Source: Sedimentibacter sp. MB35-C1 (GTDB lineage: Bacteria; Bacillota; Clostridia; Tissierellales; Sedimentibacteraceae). From it: a DNA stretch of 64,000 bases. Of this stretch, positions 1-8,437 are shown one piece after another. Every line of letters begins with the position of its first letter. Position 1 is the stretch's first letter. Location of the stretch: assembly GCF_030913635.1 (NCBI RefSeq), contig NZ_CP133188.1, positions 558,001-622,000 of the forward strand, written 5' to 3'. The notes under the pieces are model-generated. The model was not told the origin of the DNA. It worked only from the letters and a program-made list of their open reading frames with translations, and did no database searches. The position numbers and the translations under genes were made by a program.

Positions 1-22
1 CAAGCTTGTCATATAAAGTCAT
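1..22 (-). CDS. Start of an unidentified downstream transfer gene (partial)
   Basis: An ATG at 22 reading leftward begins MTLYDKL and runs off the window edge. A GAGGAG ribosome binding site lies in the last codons of the NlpC/P60 gene just upstream, so it is probably the next gene of the transfer operon. Too little is present to identify the product. Confidence 0.45.
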
Positions 23-26
23 TTAA

Positions 27-2036
27 TCACTCCTCGAAATTTACTACCCTTCTAAAATACTTAAATCCTTCATAACTGTTAACGGTTACTCCGGTTCCCC
101 ACTGACAATGAGCATATAGGTTATTTTTTTCATCATCCTTACCTATATAAATTCCCACATGATTTATACCGGATGAATTAGGCATCTGTAAAAATGCTAA
201 ATCCCCGATCTGAAGATCATCTGCCTTAACTGGATACGCCTGTCCGAACTGATATGCTGTTCCGCCTCCGGACAACATGCTGCCAATACCGGCTGTTTTA
301 TATACCCAATCCACATATCCGGAGCAATCAAGGCCAAAGGGTCTATATGTTCCTGTCGTATCGCTGCCTTTTGCGGTAACCTTAGTTTTTTCACCCCAAT
401 CATCATTCCAACCCGCTGAACTTTTTCCGCCCCAGAAATACTTCACTTTGCCGACAATACTTAAAGCTGTATCATAAAGCTTTTTCTGTTTTAAGTCCGA
501 CATTACCGGAGCGTTCTCCATAAGCCATAATATTTCTTTTTGTGTAAGTTCTCCGTACTGCTGAGCAAATTTCGGAAATTGTTCGCTGAAGCTTGATGTC
601 AGTCTTCTAGCCCAAGCCTTTTGCTCCTTATCAAACTTTAATTGACTCATTACAGTTTCCATGTCATTGGAATAAACAGTTATAATTTTTCTTATTTTGT
701 CAACCTCTTCTCCGTTTCTATCGGTCACCTGGTATACTTCAGAGGAAATCTTTATGTCATACAATTTTTCATGCACCTTATGAACAAAATATTTTTCATC
801 AGCTGAGAAAGTCAAGTCCTGTTCATATTTCACTGCTGCCGCCGCAAATATTTCCTGAAAGTTTGTATTAATGCCCTGAAGATCCCCTATGTAAATAATA
901 TCAACATCATCATAGTCTCCTTCATTTGACAGCTTATTTATTTTTGTCTTAAGCTCCTGATCCAGGAGTTTAACTTCTTCCATGTATTTATCAGCAACAT
1001 CATTATCAGCCATAAAATACTGCTGGCTTAAAGCAGTTACCATACCTGCAGATTGTGAAGAAATAAAAAAAACGGCTAGCATAATACCAACAAAAACCAG
1101 AACCGCTTTTCTCCCGGGAAGAAATATTTCAACAATTTTTTTAGCAGTTCCTGCTATATTCCTAGAAATTGATGAAACACCTTTTTTTGCTACTACCTTA
1201 TTTTTCCTGACCCTAGCGGTTCTTATTTTGTTAGAAGGTTTACTTATTTTGGTCTTAACTGTGTCATTGTTACGTGATAGTCCTACAGATTTAACAGTGC
1301 TTTTTCTGTATTTTTCATATTTGTTAGATTTAGCGGTATAAATCTTATTCTTTATGTATTCTCCTGAATGCGAATTGCTTTTCTTTGTCTTATTAACAAG
1401 ATTTGATATATCTTTTGATGTATCCTTAACCGCTTTGGCAGTATCATAAGCCTGCCTTACTTCCTTTTCGGCTTTTGCAAAACTTTGAATTCCTAAGTCC
1501 GTATCATCTGATTGAAACTGATCGGTAATATGGGTATTCATATTTCTTGCAACTCTCAAGCCCGACTTAGCTCCGTTAGCGGCAACCTTCCGGATAATTT
1601 CATCTTTACCCGTTCCGCCCTTAATTGTGGTATCAATTGTTGACTTTACATCTTTTACCTTATTAACGGTTCTCCTGGAGCATTGCACCGCATCAACGGC
1701 GGCATCTACTTTATCCGTTGTATATATAACCGCTTCTATCCCGGTATCCGGCGTATTATTTTCATCACCCCTGAGACTGTTCTTTATTCCGGAAGATAAA
1801 CTCCCTGCCAAAGTTTGCGTCCTTCGGCCTACATTATTACTGTGATTCTTTTTATATTCATTTCCATATACTTTACTTCCGGTTCTAAGCCTTTTATAAG
1901 GATACTTTAATAAACCCTTTCTTTTTAAATCCTTAATCTTCTCCAGGCTTCCGGAATTAACATGTTTTATTTTAGTTCTGCCGGCATACCGTCTTATATT
2001 TTCCTTATAGGACTCATGCTTGCTTTTTATATCCAT
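27..2036 (-). CDS. NlpC/P60-type cell wall hydrolase of the conjugation apparatus (PrgK/CwlT-like)
   Basis: A 669-residue protein. Residues 1-305 are lysine-rich and predicted cytoplasmic, a single membrane segment lies at about 312-332 (VLVFVGIMLAVFFI), and the exported C-terminal part ends in an NlpC/P60 domain. The catalytic triad is recognisable as Cys571 (LDCSGYVDW), His626 (INHVGIYIG) and His643 (AHCQWG). In Gram-positive conjugation systems such enzymes open the peptidoglycan locally for the secretion channel. The middle region (about 335-500) would take the place of the lytic transglycosylase or VirB8-like part seen in relatives, but I see no transglycosylase motif. It directly follows virB4 (start abuts the virB4 stop at 2036), as expected for the T4SS operon. 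Confidence 0.85.
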   Translation of the reverse strand: MDIKSKHESYKENIRRYAGRTKIKHVNSGSLEKIKDLKRKGLLKYPYKRLRTGSKVYGNEYKKNHSNNVGRRTQTLAGSLSSGIKNSLRGDENNTPDTGIEAVIYTTDKVDAAVDAVQCSRRTVNKVKDVKSTIDTTIKGGTGKDEIIRKVAANGAKSGLRVARNMNTHITDQFQSDDTDLGIQSFAKAEKEVRQAYDTAKAVKDTSKDISNLVNKTKKSNSHSGEYIKNKIYTAKSNKYEKYRKSTVKSVGLSRNNDTVKTKISKPSNKIRTARVRKNKVVAKKGVSSISRNIAGTAKKIVEIFLPGRKAVLVFVGIMLAVFFISSQSAGMVTALSQQYFMADNDVADKYMEEVKLLDQELKTKINKLSNEGDYDDVDIIYIGDLQGINTNFQEIFAAAAVKYEQDLTFSADEKYFVHKVHEKLYDIKISSEVYQVTDRNGEEVDKIRKIITVYSNDMETVMSQLKFDKEQKAWARRLTSSFSEQFPKFAQQYGELTQKEILWLMENAPVMSDLKQKKLYDTALSIVGKVKYFWGGKSSAGWNDDWGEKTKVTAKGSDTTGTYRPFGLDCSGYVDWVYKTAGIGSMLSGGGTAYQFGQAYPVKADDLQIGDLAFLQMPNSSGINHVGIYIGKDDEKNNLYAHCQWGTGVTVNSYEGFKYFRRVVNFEE

Positions 2037-2302
2037 CAGGCAGCACCCGTTTCTTCCAGTTTTGTTGTCATCATTTTATACAGCTTTGTATCTCTTGGAA
2101 AATCATCTACAAAAGGAATAATACTTCCGCCTGTAAATAAAAGTCCCTGCCCCGGATCGGAATTAGTTATATATTCAAGCTGAGTAGACGATATGTTAAA
2201 CATCTTTTCAAGCTCTGCCCTATCTGTTGCCGCCTGATTAAGCATCATAACAAAATCAGAATTGGCCAGCATACTCCTTGCGGTTTCTGATCTTAAAAGA
2301 TC
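2036..2302 (-). CDS. virB4: VirB4 ATPase, 3' exon (88 codons after the group II intron)
   Basis: This is the C-terminal end of the conjugation ATPase, beginning DLLRSETARSMLANSDFVMM, the usual continuation of the GITQNVE motif that ends the upstream exon. The frame is open upstream into the intron as far as 2413, but that extension is intron sequence and not VirB4. After splicing, the 696 codons of exon 1 join in frame to these 88 codons, giving a 784-residue protein, a normal length for Gram-positive VirB4/TraE. The stop overlaps the start of the NlpC/P60 gene. Confidence 0.88.
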   Translation of the reverse strand, partial: DLLRSETARSMLANSDFVMMLNQAATDRAELEKMFNISSTQLEYITNSDPGQGLLFTGGSIIPFVDDFPRDTKLYKMMTTKLEETGAA

Positions 2303-2361
2303 GTAGGGTAGGGCAAAGGCGCCTTGCCACCGAAGTGGTAGGTTTCCTACACCCTCCCTCG

Positions 2362-2395
2362 GAACCGTACGTACCCCTCTCGAGGTATACGGCTC
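2362..2395 (-). ncRNA. Group II intron domain V catalytic hairpin
   Basis: A 34 nt hairpin on the minus strand starts GAGCCGUAU and ends GUACGGUUC, with a CGAGAG-type cap and the asymmetric bulge of domain V. Its position 59 nt before the intron 3' end leaves room for domain VI, which contains the stem GGTAGG/CCTACC near 2340. Confidence 0.85.
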
Positions 2396-2418
2396 CCCAT
2401 CAATAATTAACATATGGA

Positions 2419-4209
2419 TTAGTGTTTATGGATTTCCTTATGGCACTTGCTACAGATTACAAGTGTTTTTCGCCTTTTTTGTTTCATGGCGATTTCCCAA
2501 TAGGAGTTGCCTAATTCGTTGAGATTTCGTACTACATGAACCTCATAAAGTTCGGCATTCTTTGTACCACATAATTCACAAACCTTGGCATTGAGCCTTT
2601 GTCTGATTGTGGTTTTCCAGTTGAATTTCTTTCTTGTGAAAATAACATCATCAACTTTGCCACGTTTGCAGTCGGCAATTTTAACAGGCTTAACACGTTT
2701 TGTGCCCGTTTTGGTTTCATAGGGTACTGACCATGTTTTACCATCTTTGTATTTGCGGATAGTTTTGCGAATACTGCTTTTATGCTTGTTGGCAATGGTT
2801 TTCAAGCAACTATATTCCATGAGATAGCAGAAGTAATCCAAAGTATGGTAGTCCACCGCTAAATTATAGAAGTTACATAATCCTCTTGCTTCGGCATTGT
2901 ATTGCTCCACAATTTCACAATCCGACATATTGAGAAGTCCTGCACGGTGTATCGGCTGAAATTCTCCGTTTTCACGTTGACGAATGACTCCTTTTGCAAA
3001 CATGAATTTCTCAATCTTTTCCGTATGAGGAATAGTAAGGGCAACTTTAAGGTGTAAGGAACGGGATTGTCTCCATGTTCCGTTTTTCATTCTGTAACCT
3101 TTTACCTCTTGATTTCTTCGGACACAAATATTATATCCTAAAAATCTGACCTTTTCAGAACTGTGGGTAATGAGTGTCTTTTCCTCACTTAAGGTGAGTT
3201 TCAACTCCGTGCTTAGAAAATTGGCTATTTCAGCTTTCAATTCCTCACATTCCTGTTTTGTACCACATACCCCGACTAACCAATCGTCCGCATAACGCAC
3301 AAAAGTAAACTTCTTGTTGTCTGCGGGTTTACAAGGAATATTTCGCAAAGATTCACGTTGCTCCTTATATTGTTTGATTAACTCTTGTCGCTCTATTTCG
3401 TCGGTAGTATGGTCTATCCAGTAGGAGAGACGTTTCATTTCCTTATTTACTGCGTGATATTCGGGTGTTTGGTAGGCTGACCTTGGCTTACTAAATCTTA
3501 AACTTATTTCCTCAAACTTTTTATCTAATTCATTTAAGTAGACATTCGCAAGTATCGGCGCACAGATTGACCCTTGCGGACAACCGCTGTAGGTTTTGTT
3601 GTACTGCCAATTTTCGATATATCCGGCTTTTAAGAATTGACGTATGATGTTCAAAAATTTACTGTCCTTAATTTTTCTGTCGAGTATTTCAATCAGCTTT
3701 TCATGGTCGATATTGTCAAAACAGCCTTTAATGTCACCCTCTATAAACCATGCCACCCCTGTAAAATCAGAGGAAATCTGACGAAGTGCGGTGTGACAGC
3801 TTTTCTGCGGTCTGAAACCGTGCGAATGCTTGTGAAAAGTCGGCTCATAAATAGCTTCCAATATCATTCTGACAACTTCTTGCAGTAATTTGTCCCGAAA
3901 TGAGGGAATGCCCAAAGGACGAAGTTTTCCATTGTGTTTCGGAATATACTCACGTCTTACAGGACTTGCCTTGTACGTTCCCTCTTGCAGTGAACAGATT
4001 AGGTCTTTGACGTATTTATCGCTAAATCCGTCGGCGGTATCGTTATCAATACCTTGTGTTGTTGCTCCTTTGTTTGCATAGAGTTTTTGGTAGGCGGCAT
4101 GGTAAATATCTTCACGAAGCAAATATCTGTAGAGCCTCGTAAATATACCGTCTTTGTATGTTTCTGAACACTTTTCCATACGCTCTAAAATTTCAGATGT
4201 TGGTTTCAT
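2419..4209 (-). CDS. ltrA: Group II intron reverse transcriptase/maturase with HNH-like domain
   Basis: A 596-residue intron-encoded protein of the LtrA family. The reverse transcriptase domain covers roughly residues 60-380 with the active site YADD near 305 (FVRYADDWLVG) and the RT motif GIPSFRDKLLQEVVRMILE near 100. A maturase (X) domain follows, then a C-terminal HNH-type endonuclease region with zinc-binding pairs CELC and CSKC. The protein splices its host RNA and carries out retrohoming. One oddity: the endonuclease box that normally reads EVHH reads EVHVV here, so one of the paired histidines is missing and second-strand cleavage may be impaired. It ends only 24 nt before domain V, the standard domain IV location. 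Confidence 0.93.
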   Translation of the reverse strand: MKPTSEILERMEKCSETYKDGIFTRLYRYLLREDIYHAAYQKLYANKGATTQGIDNDTADGFSDKYVKDLICSLQEGTYKASPVRREYIPKHNGKLRPLGIPSFRDKLLQEVVRMILEAIYEPTFHKHSHGFRPQKSCHTALRQISSDFTGVAWFIEGDIKGCFDNIDHEKLIEILDRKIKDSKFLNIIRQFLKAGYIENWQYNKTYSGCPQGSICAPILANVYLNELDKKFEEISLRFSKPRSAYQTPEYHAVNKEMKRLSYWIDHTTDEIERQELIKQYKEQRESLRNIPCKPADNKKFTFVRYADDWLVGVCGTKQECEELKAEIANFLSTELKLTLSEEKTLITHSSEKVRFLGYNICVRRNQEVKGYRMKNGTWRQSRSLHLKVALTIPHTEKIEKFMFAKGVIRQRENGEFQPIHRAGLLNMSDCEIVEQYNAEARGLCNFYNLAVDYHTLDYFCYLMEYSCLKTIANKHKSSIRKTIRKYKDGKTWSVPYETKTGTKRVKPVKIADCKRGKVDDVIFTRKKFNWKTTIRQRLNAKVCELCGTKNAELYEVHVVRNLNELGNSYWEIAMKQKRRKTLVICSKCHKEIHKH

Positions 4210-4739
4210 TGAGGTTTCTCCTCCCTTTCATTCTTACATTTTAGATGTTACTGACTTGTTCCCTTCGCCATGTAAGAGCCATTAACTCTCTCAGACTACT
4301 ACGGAACTTCCGTTACCATATCAGACGAATGAGTCTGACTTAGGCAATCCCCAGTTAGTGCTGTGTATAGGTATTTGAAGATTGTCGGATATGCTTTCGG
4401 TTTGTTGAGACGTGTTCTCACGCCTGTTTCACAACATTTTGATAGTTGCATTGTCATGAAAGATAACAATGCAGTGTTGTGACATGGGTTTCAGGACTTT
4501 TACCCATACCTGCAAAAAACAGGAACTTAAACCTCGCAATCGATAAACGCAATCTTATCCTCGTATCTTCTTCTCATCGGGAAACAGTCGCACCTAAAGT
4601 CCTTCGGTGACTAATCCCTTCTCCGCCATGCTCTGTTCCCGTCGAGCGTTTCCACTCAATCGGTAAGACGGAATGAGTCGCACACTATCGTATGCGGTAG
4701 CACCTACGCTACTTTGCACAGCACCCTATCTGGGCGCAC

Positions 4740-6827
4740 TTCCACATTTTGAGTAATTCCTGTCACAACACCTCCGTACTTTCTGGAACGCTTATACAGC
4801 TCGTAGAAAAAATTAGCCGAATATTCATTATTAAACAGCAGATACATTTCATCAATATATATCCATGTGTGTCTGCCCTTTTTCCTGTTCTCAACTATTC
4901 TGTTCCAAATAGCATCCAGAGTTATGAGCATACCCATCGGTTTAAGCTGCTTTCCCAGATCCTTAATATCAAAGCATACGATTCTGTTATTGATATCAAT
5001 GTTGGTTTTCTTTGAAAATACAGAGAGGTTTCCTATTGCATATAACTCAAGAGCAGTAGCCAGACCTTCAGCTTCAGGTTCTCTTTGTTTTTTCAACACC
5101 TCATAAAAGTCCTTCAGTGTTGGAGTCGATTCTTTGTCAAATGTCTGCATATATTCCTGATATGTAAGCCCAACACACCTGCCGAGAATAGATTTTTCTT
5201 TAGCTGACAGCCCTTCCTTGCCTCCTATAATAGTTTCAAACAAAGATAAAAGGAACTCCGACTTAAGAGAAATGGGATCTTCAGAGTAGTCTATATTCAT
5301 ATCCAACGGGTTAATGTAGTTCCTGCTATCCGAAGATATTTGAATGACTTCTCCTTCAAAGTTTCTCACCAAATTTGTATACTCTCTTTCCGGATCTATT
5401 ATTATTACATCATCTCCGGCTCTTAAAATAGCATTAATCATTTCCCGCTTTGCGGCAAAAGATTTTCCGCTTCCCGGTGTTCCTAATATAAACCCGTTTT
5501 GATTTTTCAATGTTTTGCGATTAAATATAATAAGATTTTTAGATATCGCATTTAAGCCGTAGTACATACCTCCCGGCTGAGTCAATTCCTGACTGGAAAA
5601 CGGAATAAAAACAGCAGCCGCCTCTGTTGTAAGACACCTGTCCACATACAAATTATTTCGTCCTAAGGGAAGTACCGAATTTAGCCCTTCCTCCTGCTGG
5701 TAATTCAATGTCCCAATTTGACATAAATGTTTCCTTGTTGTAGATTTTATTGTTTCTGTTTGCTCATCAAGCTTTTGCTTGTCATCACTCATGAGCAGTA
5801 TGGCTACATTAGTTAAAAACAATCTTTGATTTTTGTTCATTACATCTTCAAGAAGATCCTCAGCCTCCCTAAGATTATTTTTCAGCTCATAAGGGATAAA
5901 TGCATCAAGATATCCGTTTTTAACACTTTTTCTTTGATACTCTATTTTGTTGCTCTCCATACCGGTTATTTGCCTCTTAATCATCTTCAAAGCATTTTCC
6001 GGTTCTATAGCTCTGACATTTATAGTAGTCATCATATTAAAACTAAAATCTGTCAGCTCTGTAAAAAATTGATCATTTAAAAAGGATGGTAAACTTCTTA
6101 AGAATAGTACCCTTGCATATCTGTTCCCCATTAGAAAATAATCCCTCTTAAATTCAAAACTATCCGGAGCAATTTCATTCTTTATTAAGGAACCGCTTTT
6201 TAACATGGAAGCGTTGTATGAAAAATTACCTATATTATCAGCCCTGTATATATCATGAAGAACTTCAAGTCTTTTATTTATAGGCTGTATCTTTGCATAA
6301 CTGCCTATGCTCCTTAAAAGTCCCGATATTTCATTTTCCATACGCGAGAAAATATTTCTTGCCTCCGTAATGTCATTGGCCTTAATACTTATTGTAATAT
6401 ACTTTTCCTTTTCTGTATCATTCCTGCCCTTTTGTACTTGACTTATCAGCATTTCATTATATTCTTTACGAAATACATCAAGGTTGTCCCCTCCTTCCTC
6501 AAGAACAACCTTTTTTTCAAATTCATGCCTGTTAATAGATTTATTATTCACCGTAATCTGGAGATTAACGGTTGAATTAAAGAAATTAAGAAACTCGCAA
6601 TACCTGGCAAAAATATTAACTTGCTCTTCATCTCTTGCAGCATGATAATTTATATCAAGAAATTCAAATGACTTTGAAAACTCTCCCTTAATAGGTTCTA
6701 TTATCCCGTCATCACAGGCATTAACTATCGGAACTGTTTTTTGTGCTGTTTTTGAAAAACTTTTTTTCTTAGTTTTTAAATTGCTTTTTTTTGAAGCTTT
6801 ACCATCCTTACTTTTTCTTAAAAGCAT
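4740..6827 (-). CDS. virB4: VirB4 conjugation ATPase, 5' exon (696 codons)
   Basis: The main part of the T4SS energy-providing ATPase (VirB4/TraE/PrgJ family). Walker A is GTPGSGKS at about residue 450 and Walker B is WIYIDEMYLLF at about 659. Residues 1-380 form the typical N-terminal VirB4 domain. The exon ends with GITQNVE at 4740; the open frame continues 11 codons into the intron to a stop at 4704, so without splicing a protein lacking its last 88 residues would be made. The start overlaps the end of the PrgI gene by 20 nt, indicating translational coupling. The first 30 residues are very lysine-rich. Confidence 0.92.
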
Positions 6828-7212
6828 TCTTTTTACCTCCTTTCCTTTTACCGTGTTGCCTTATTTCTTCTTCAGCCCGCCTTTTTTGATGCTCATATAT
6901 AAAAGTATATATGTTTTCTACCTTATATTTTCTCTTGCGCGGCTTCAGGAAATAAAATCTTAAAATGACTTTGAAATATTCTTCAAATGGCATACCGTCA
7001 AATTTTATGAAGCCTATAAGGAATATAGGTATACCTGTAATTATAACAAGCCAGCTTGCAATTTCATCTCCAATATACGGCTTAATGTATACATACAATG
7101 GCACATTAATCGCTACGGCTACAGCCAGACTAATAATCTGTCTTAAATTCAAGCCGGCAAATATAGCCTCTCTGTAATCCCTGATTTCTTTAGGTATTTT
7201 AATTTCAATCAT
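6808..7212 (-). CDS. prgI: PrgI family (VirB3-like) T4SS membrane protein
   Basis: A 134-residue protein with the opening MIEIKIPKEIRDYREAIFAGLNLRQI, two closely spaced membrane segments at about 27-45 and 52-70, and a basic cytoplasmic tail. This is the PrgI pattern, a VirB3-like inner component that works next to VirB4 in Gram-positive conjugation systems. It lies directly between the VirB6-like gene (1 nt apart) and virB4 (20 nt overlap), the expected order. The tail (RKRKYKVEN and on) is strongly positive and probably contacts the ATPase or membrane (inference). Confidence 0.85.
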   Translation of the reverse strand: MIEIKIPKEIRDYREAIFAGLNLRQIISLAVAVAINVPLYVYIKPYIGDEIASWLVIITGIPIFLIGFIKFDGMPFEEYFKVILRFYFLKPRKRKYKVENIYTFIYEHQKRRAEEEIRQHGKRKGGKKNAFKKK

Positions 7213-8079
7213 TTAATGAGCCCCCATTATTTGTCTTGCCCATGATTCAGATTTTGAAAGAACATATATAAGCATAATTGACAAGGATATGGACATTCCA
7301 ACTCCAAAATCAGAAGTATCCGCTGCACCTATCAATGTTTGGGCAAGGCCTCCAAAAATCATACAAATTATTACTATAATCAAACCATGCAGGCATATTG
7401 CAAAATAGTGCCTGAAAAATCCCTTCGCCGTGCCGGCATATTCCTCACTGCTTAAAGTAGCTATAGGGATCGGCGAAACAGCTGTAAATATACAAATTTC
7501 AACTATCCTTCCATAGCAAATAACAAACACCATTAAATTTAATATAAAACTGACAATACTTATAGGAGTGAACTGTGTCTGAAATACAATTCTTTCAATA
7601 AAATTCATTTTATCTATTTGTTCCGCAAGTGCTGCCGTATCAACAATTTTTATTGAAGCTACAGAAAAATCCACTTTAAGAATTAAATCAGTTGCTATGC
7701 CATACACCATATTAAGTAATTCAAAGCTTTTTTCCATAACTGCCTTTGCAATAATCATTTTCAAAATAAGCCTGATTATATCCTCTATCCTTATGATCCT
7801 AAAAGACAATGATTTATTCATAAATCCAAGAAGAAAAAATAAGGTAAGAAGGCTATACCCCATGGGAAGTATAGCATTGTGTACACTCGATACAACATCC
7901 CATATGCCTTCCATGGAATCTATAGGATTTGTTACTAAATCAACAGCTCCCTGAATAATGTCATTTAACTTGTTAAATGTTTTGTCCAGGTTGTCAACAA
8001 TACTCTCCGGCGAAAGATACTGCCAGCCGAATATTCCAAATAAACCTCCTCCCAATAATGAAGCAATAATTGTTCCCAT
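7213..8079 (-). CDS. VirB6/TrbL-like polytopic T4SS channel protein
   Basis: A 288-residue membrane protein with about six hydrophobic segments (around residues 5-20, 70-88, 100-115, 170-190, 220-250 and 255-275). Position between the pilin-like gene and prgI, together with size and topology, match the VirB6/TrbL-like component of Gram-positive type IV secretion systems, which forms part of the membrane channel. Sequence motifs such as AVSPIPIATLSSEEY and GTAKGFFRHYFAICLHG resemble this group in clostridial elements. No enzymatic motif is present. Family identification rests mainly on topology and neighbourhood. Confidence 0.75.
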   Translation of the reverse strand: MGTIIASLLGGGLFGIFGWQYLSPESIVDNLDKTFNKLNDIIQGAVDLVTNPIDSMEGIWDVVSSVHNAILPMGYSLLTLFFLLGFMNKSLSFRIIRIEDIIRLILKMIIAKAVMEKSFELLNMVYGIATDLILKVDFSVASIKIVDTAALAEQIDKMNFIERIVFQTQFTPISIVSFILNLMVFVICYGRIVEICIFTAVSPIPIATLSSEEYAGTAKGFFRHYFAICLHGLIIVIICMIFGGLAQTLIGAADTSDFGVGMSISLSIMLIYVLSKSESWARQIMGAH

Positions 8080-8116
8080 TTAGTCACTTCCTTTCAAAAA
8101 AGCAGCACTGCTGCTT

Positions 8117-8437
8117 TTAGTAACCTATTATTGATTTTGCACCATATCCAATTGCCATTACCATAAGGCCGGAAATTAACTGTAATATTCCATTTCTTCG
8201 TTGAGTAGCATCTTCGTTTGAAACCGAAAGAGCTATCTGAACCGCTCCCCATACTGTAAGCACTATTCCTGCTCTTCCAATCCAGACAAGAATCCAATCC
8301 AATACATTATTAAACTCTGTCTCTCCTTTATTTTTGTCTTCATCGGCATACGCACTTATACAGGTTAAAGCAGCGGTCATGCCAAATAATATTCCTCTTC
8401 TTACCTTTTCCATTGCATTATTAAATTTATTACTCAT
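8117..8437 (-). CDS. VirB2/TrbC-like small membrane protein (Maff2-type)
   Basis: A 106-residue protein with an N-terminal signal-like segment at about 14-31 (GILFGMTAALTCISAYA, with a plausible cleavage after AYA) followed by a charged stretch and two hydrophobic helices (about 48-68 and 85-103). Two-helix small proteins at this place, between VirD4 and VirB6-like genes, are regarded as VirB2-like pilin or channel subunits in Firmicute conjugative elements. The start overlaps the virD4 stop by 4 nt (ATGA), so the genes are translationally coupled. The homology to true pilins is inference. Confidence 0.68.
   Translation of the reverse strand: MSNKFNNAMEKVRRGILFGMTAALTCISAYADEDKNKGETEFNNVLDWILVWIGRAGIVLTVWGAVQIALSVSNEDATQRRNGILQLISGLMVMAIGYGAKSIIGY

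Larger units (their letters stand above)
2303..4739 (-). mobile_element. Group II intron inserted in virB4
   Basis: On the minus strand the intron begins with GTGCG at 4739 and ends ...CCCTAC at 2303, matching the group II boundary consensus (GUGYG...AY). It is 2437 nt long and carries one ORF, the reverse transcriptase at 2419-4209, in domain IV. A 34 nt domain V lies at 2362-2395 and a domain VI-like hairpin between it and the 3' end. Insertion falls exactly between codon 696 (GAA) and the following GAT of virB4, so accurate splicing restores the reading frame. The domain V sequence and the ORF type suggest the bacterial CL/IIB class (inference). Splicing is required for conjugation unless the element is defective. 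Confidence 0.93.

Noticed and set aside
2303-2413. Upstream extension of the virB4 3' exon as a separate protein start (MLIIDGEPYTSRGVR...)
   Set aside because: This part is group II intron domain V/VI sequence read through by chance; the true coding part begins at 2302.
4704-4739. Eleven extra codons after GITQNVE at the end of the virB4 5' exon
   Set aside because: They begin with GTGCG, the intron 5' end, and are removed by splicing.
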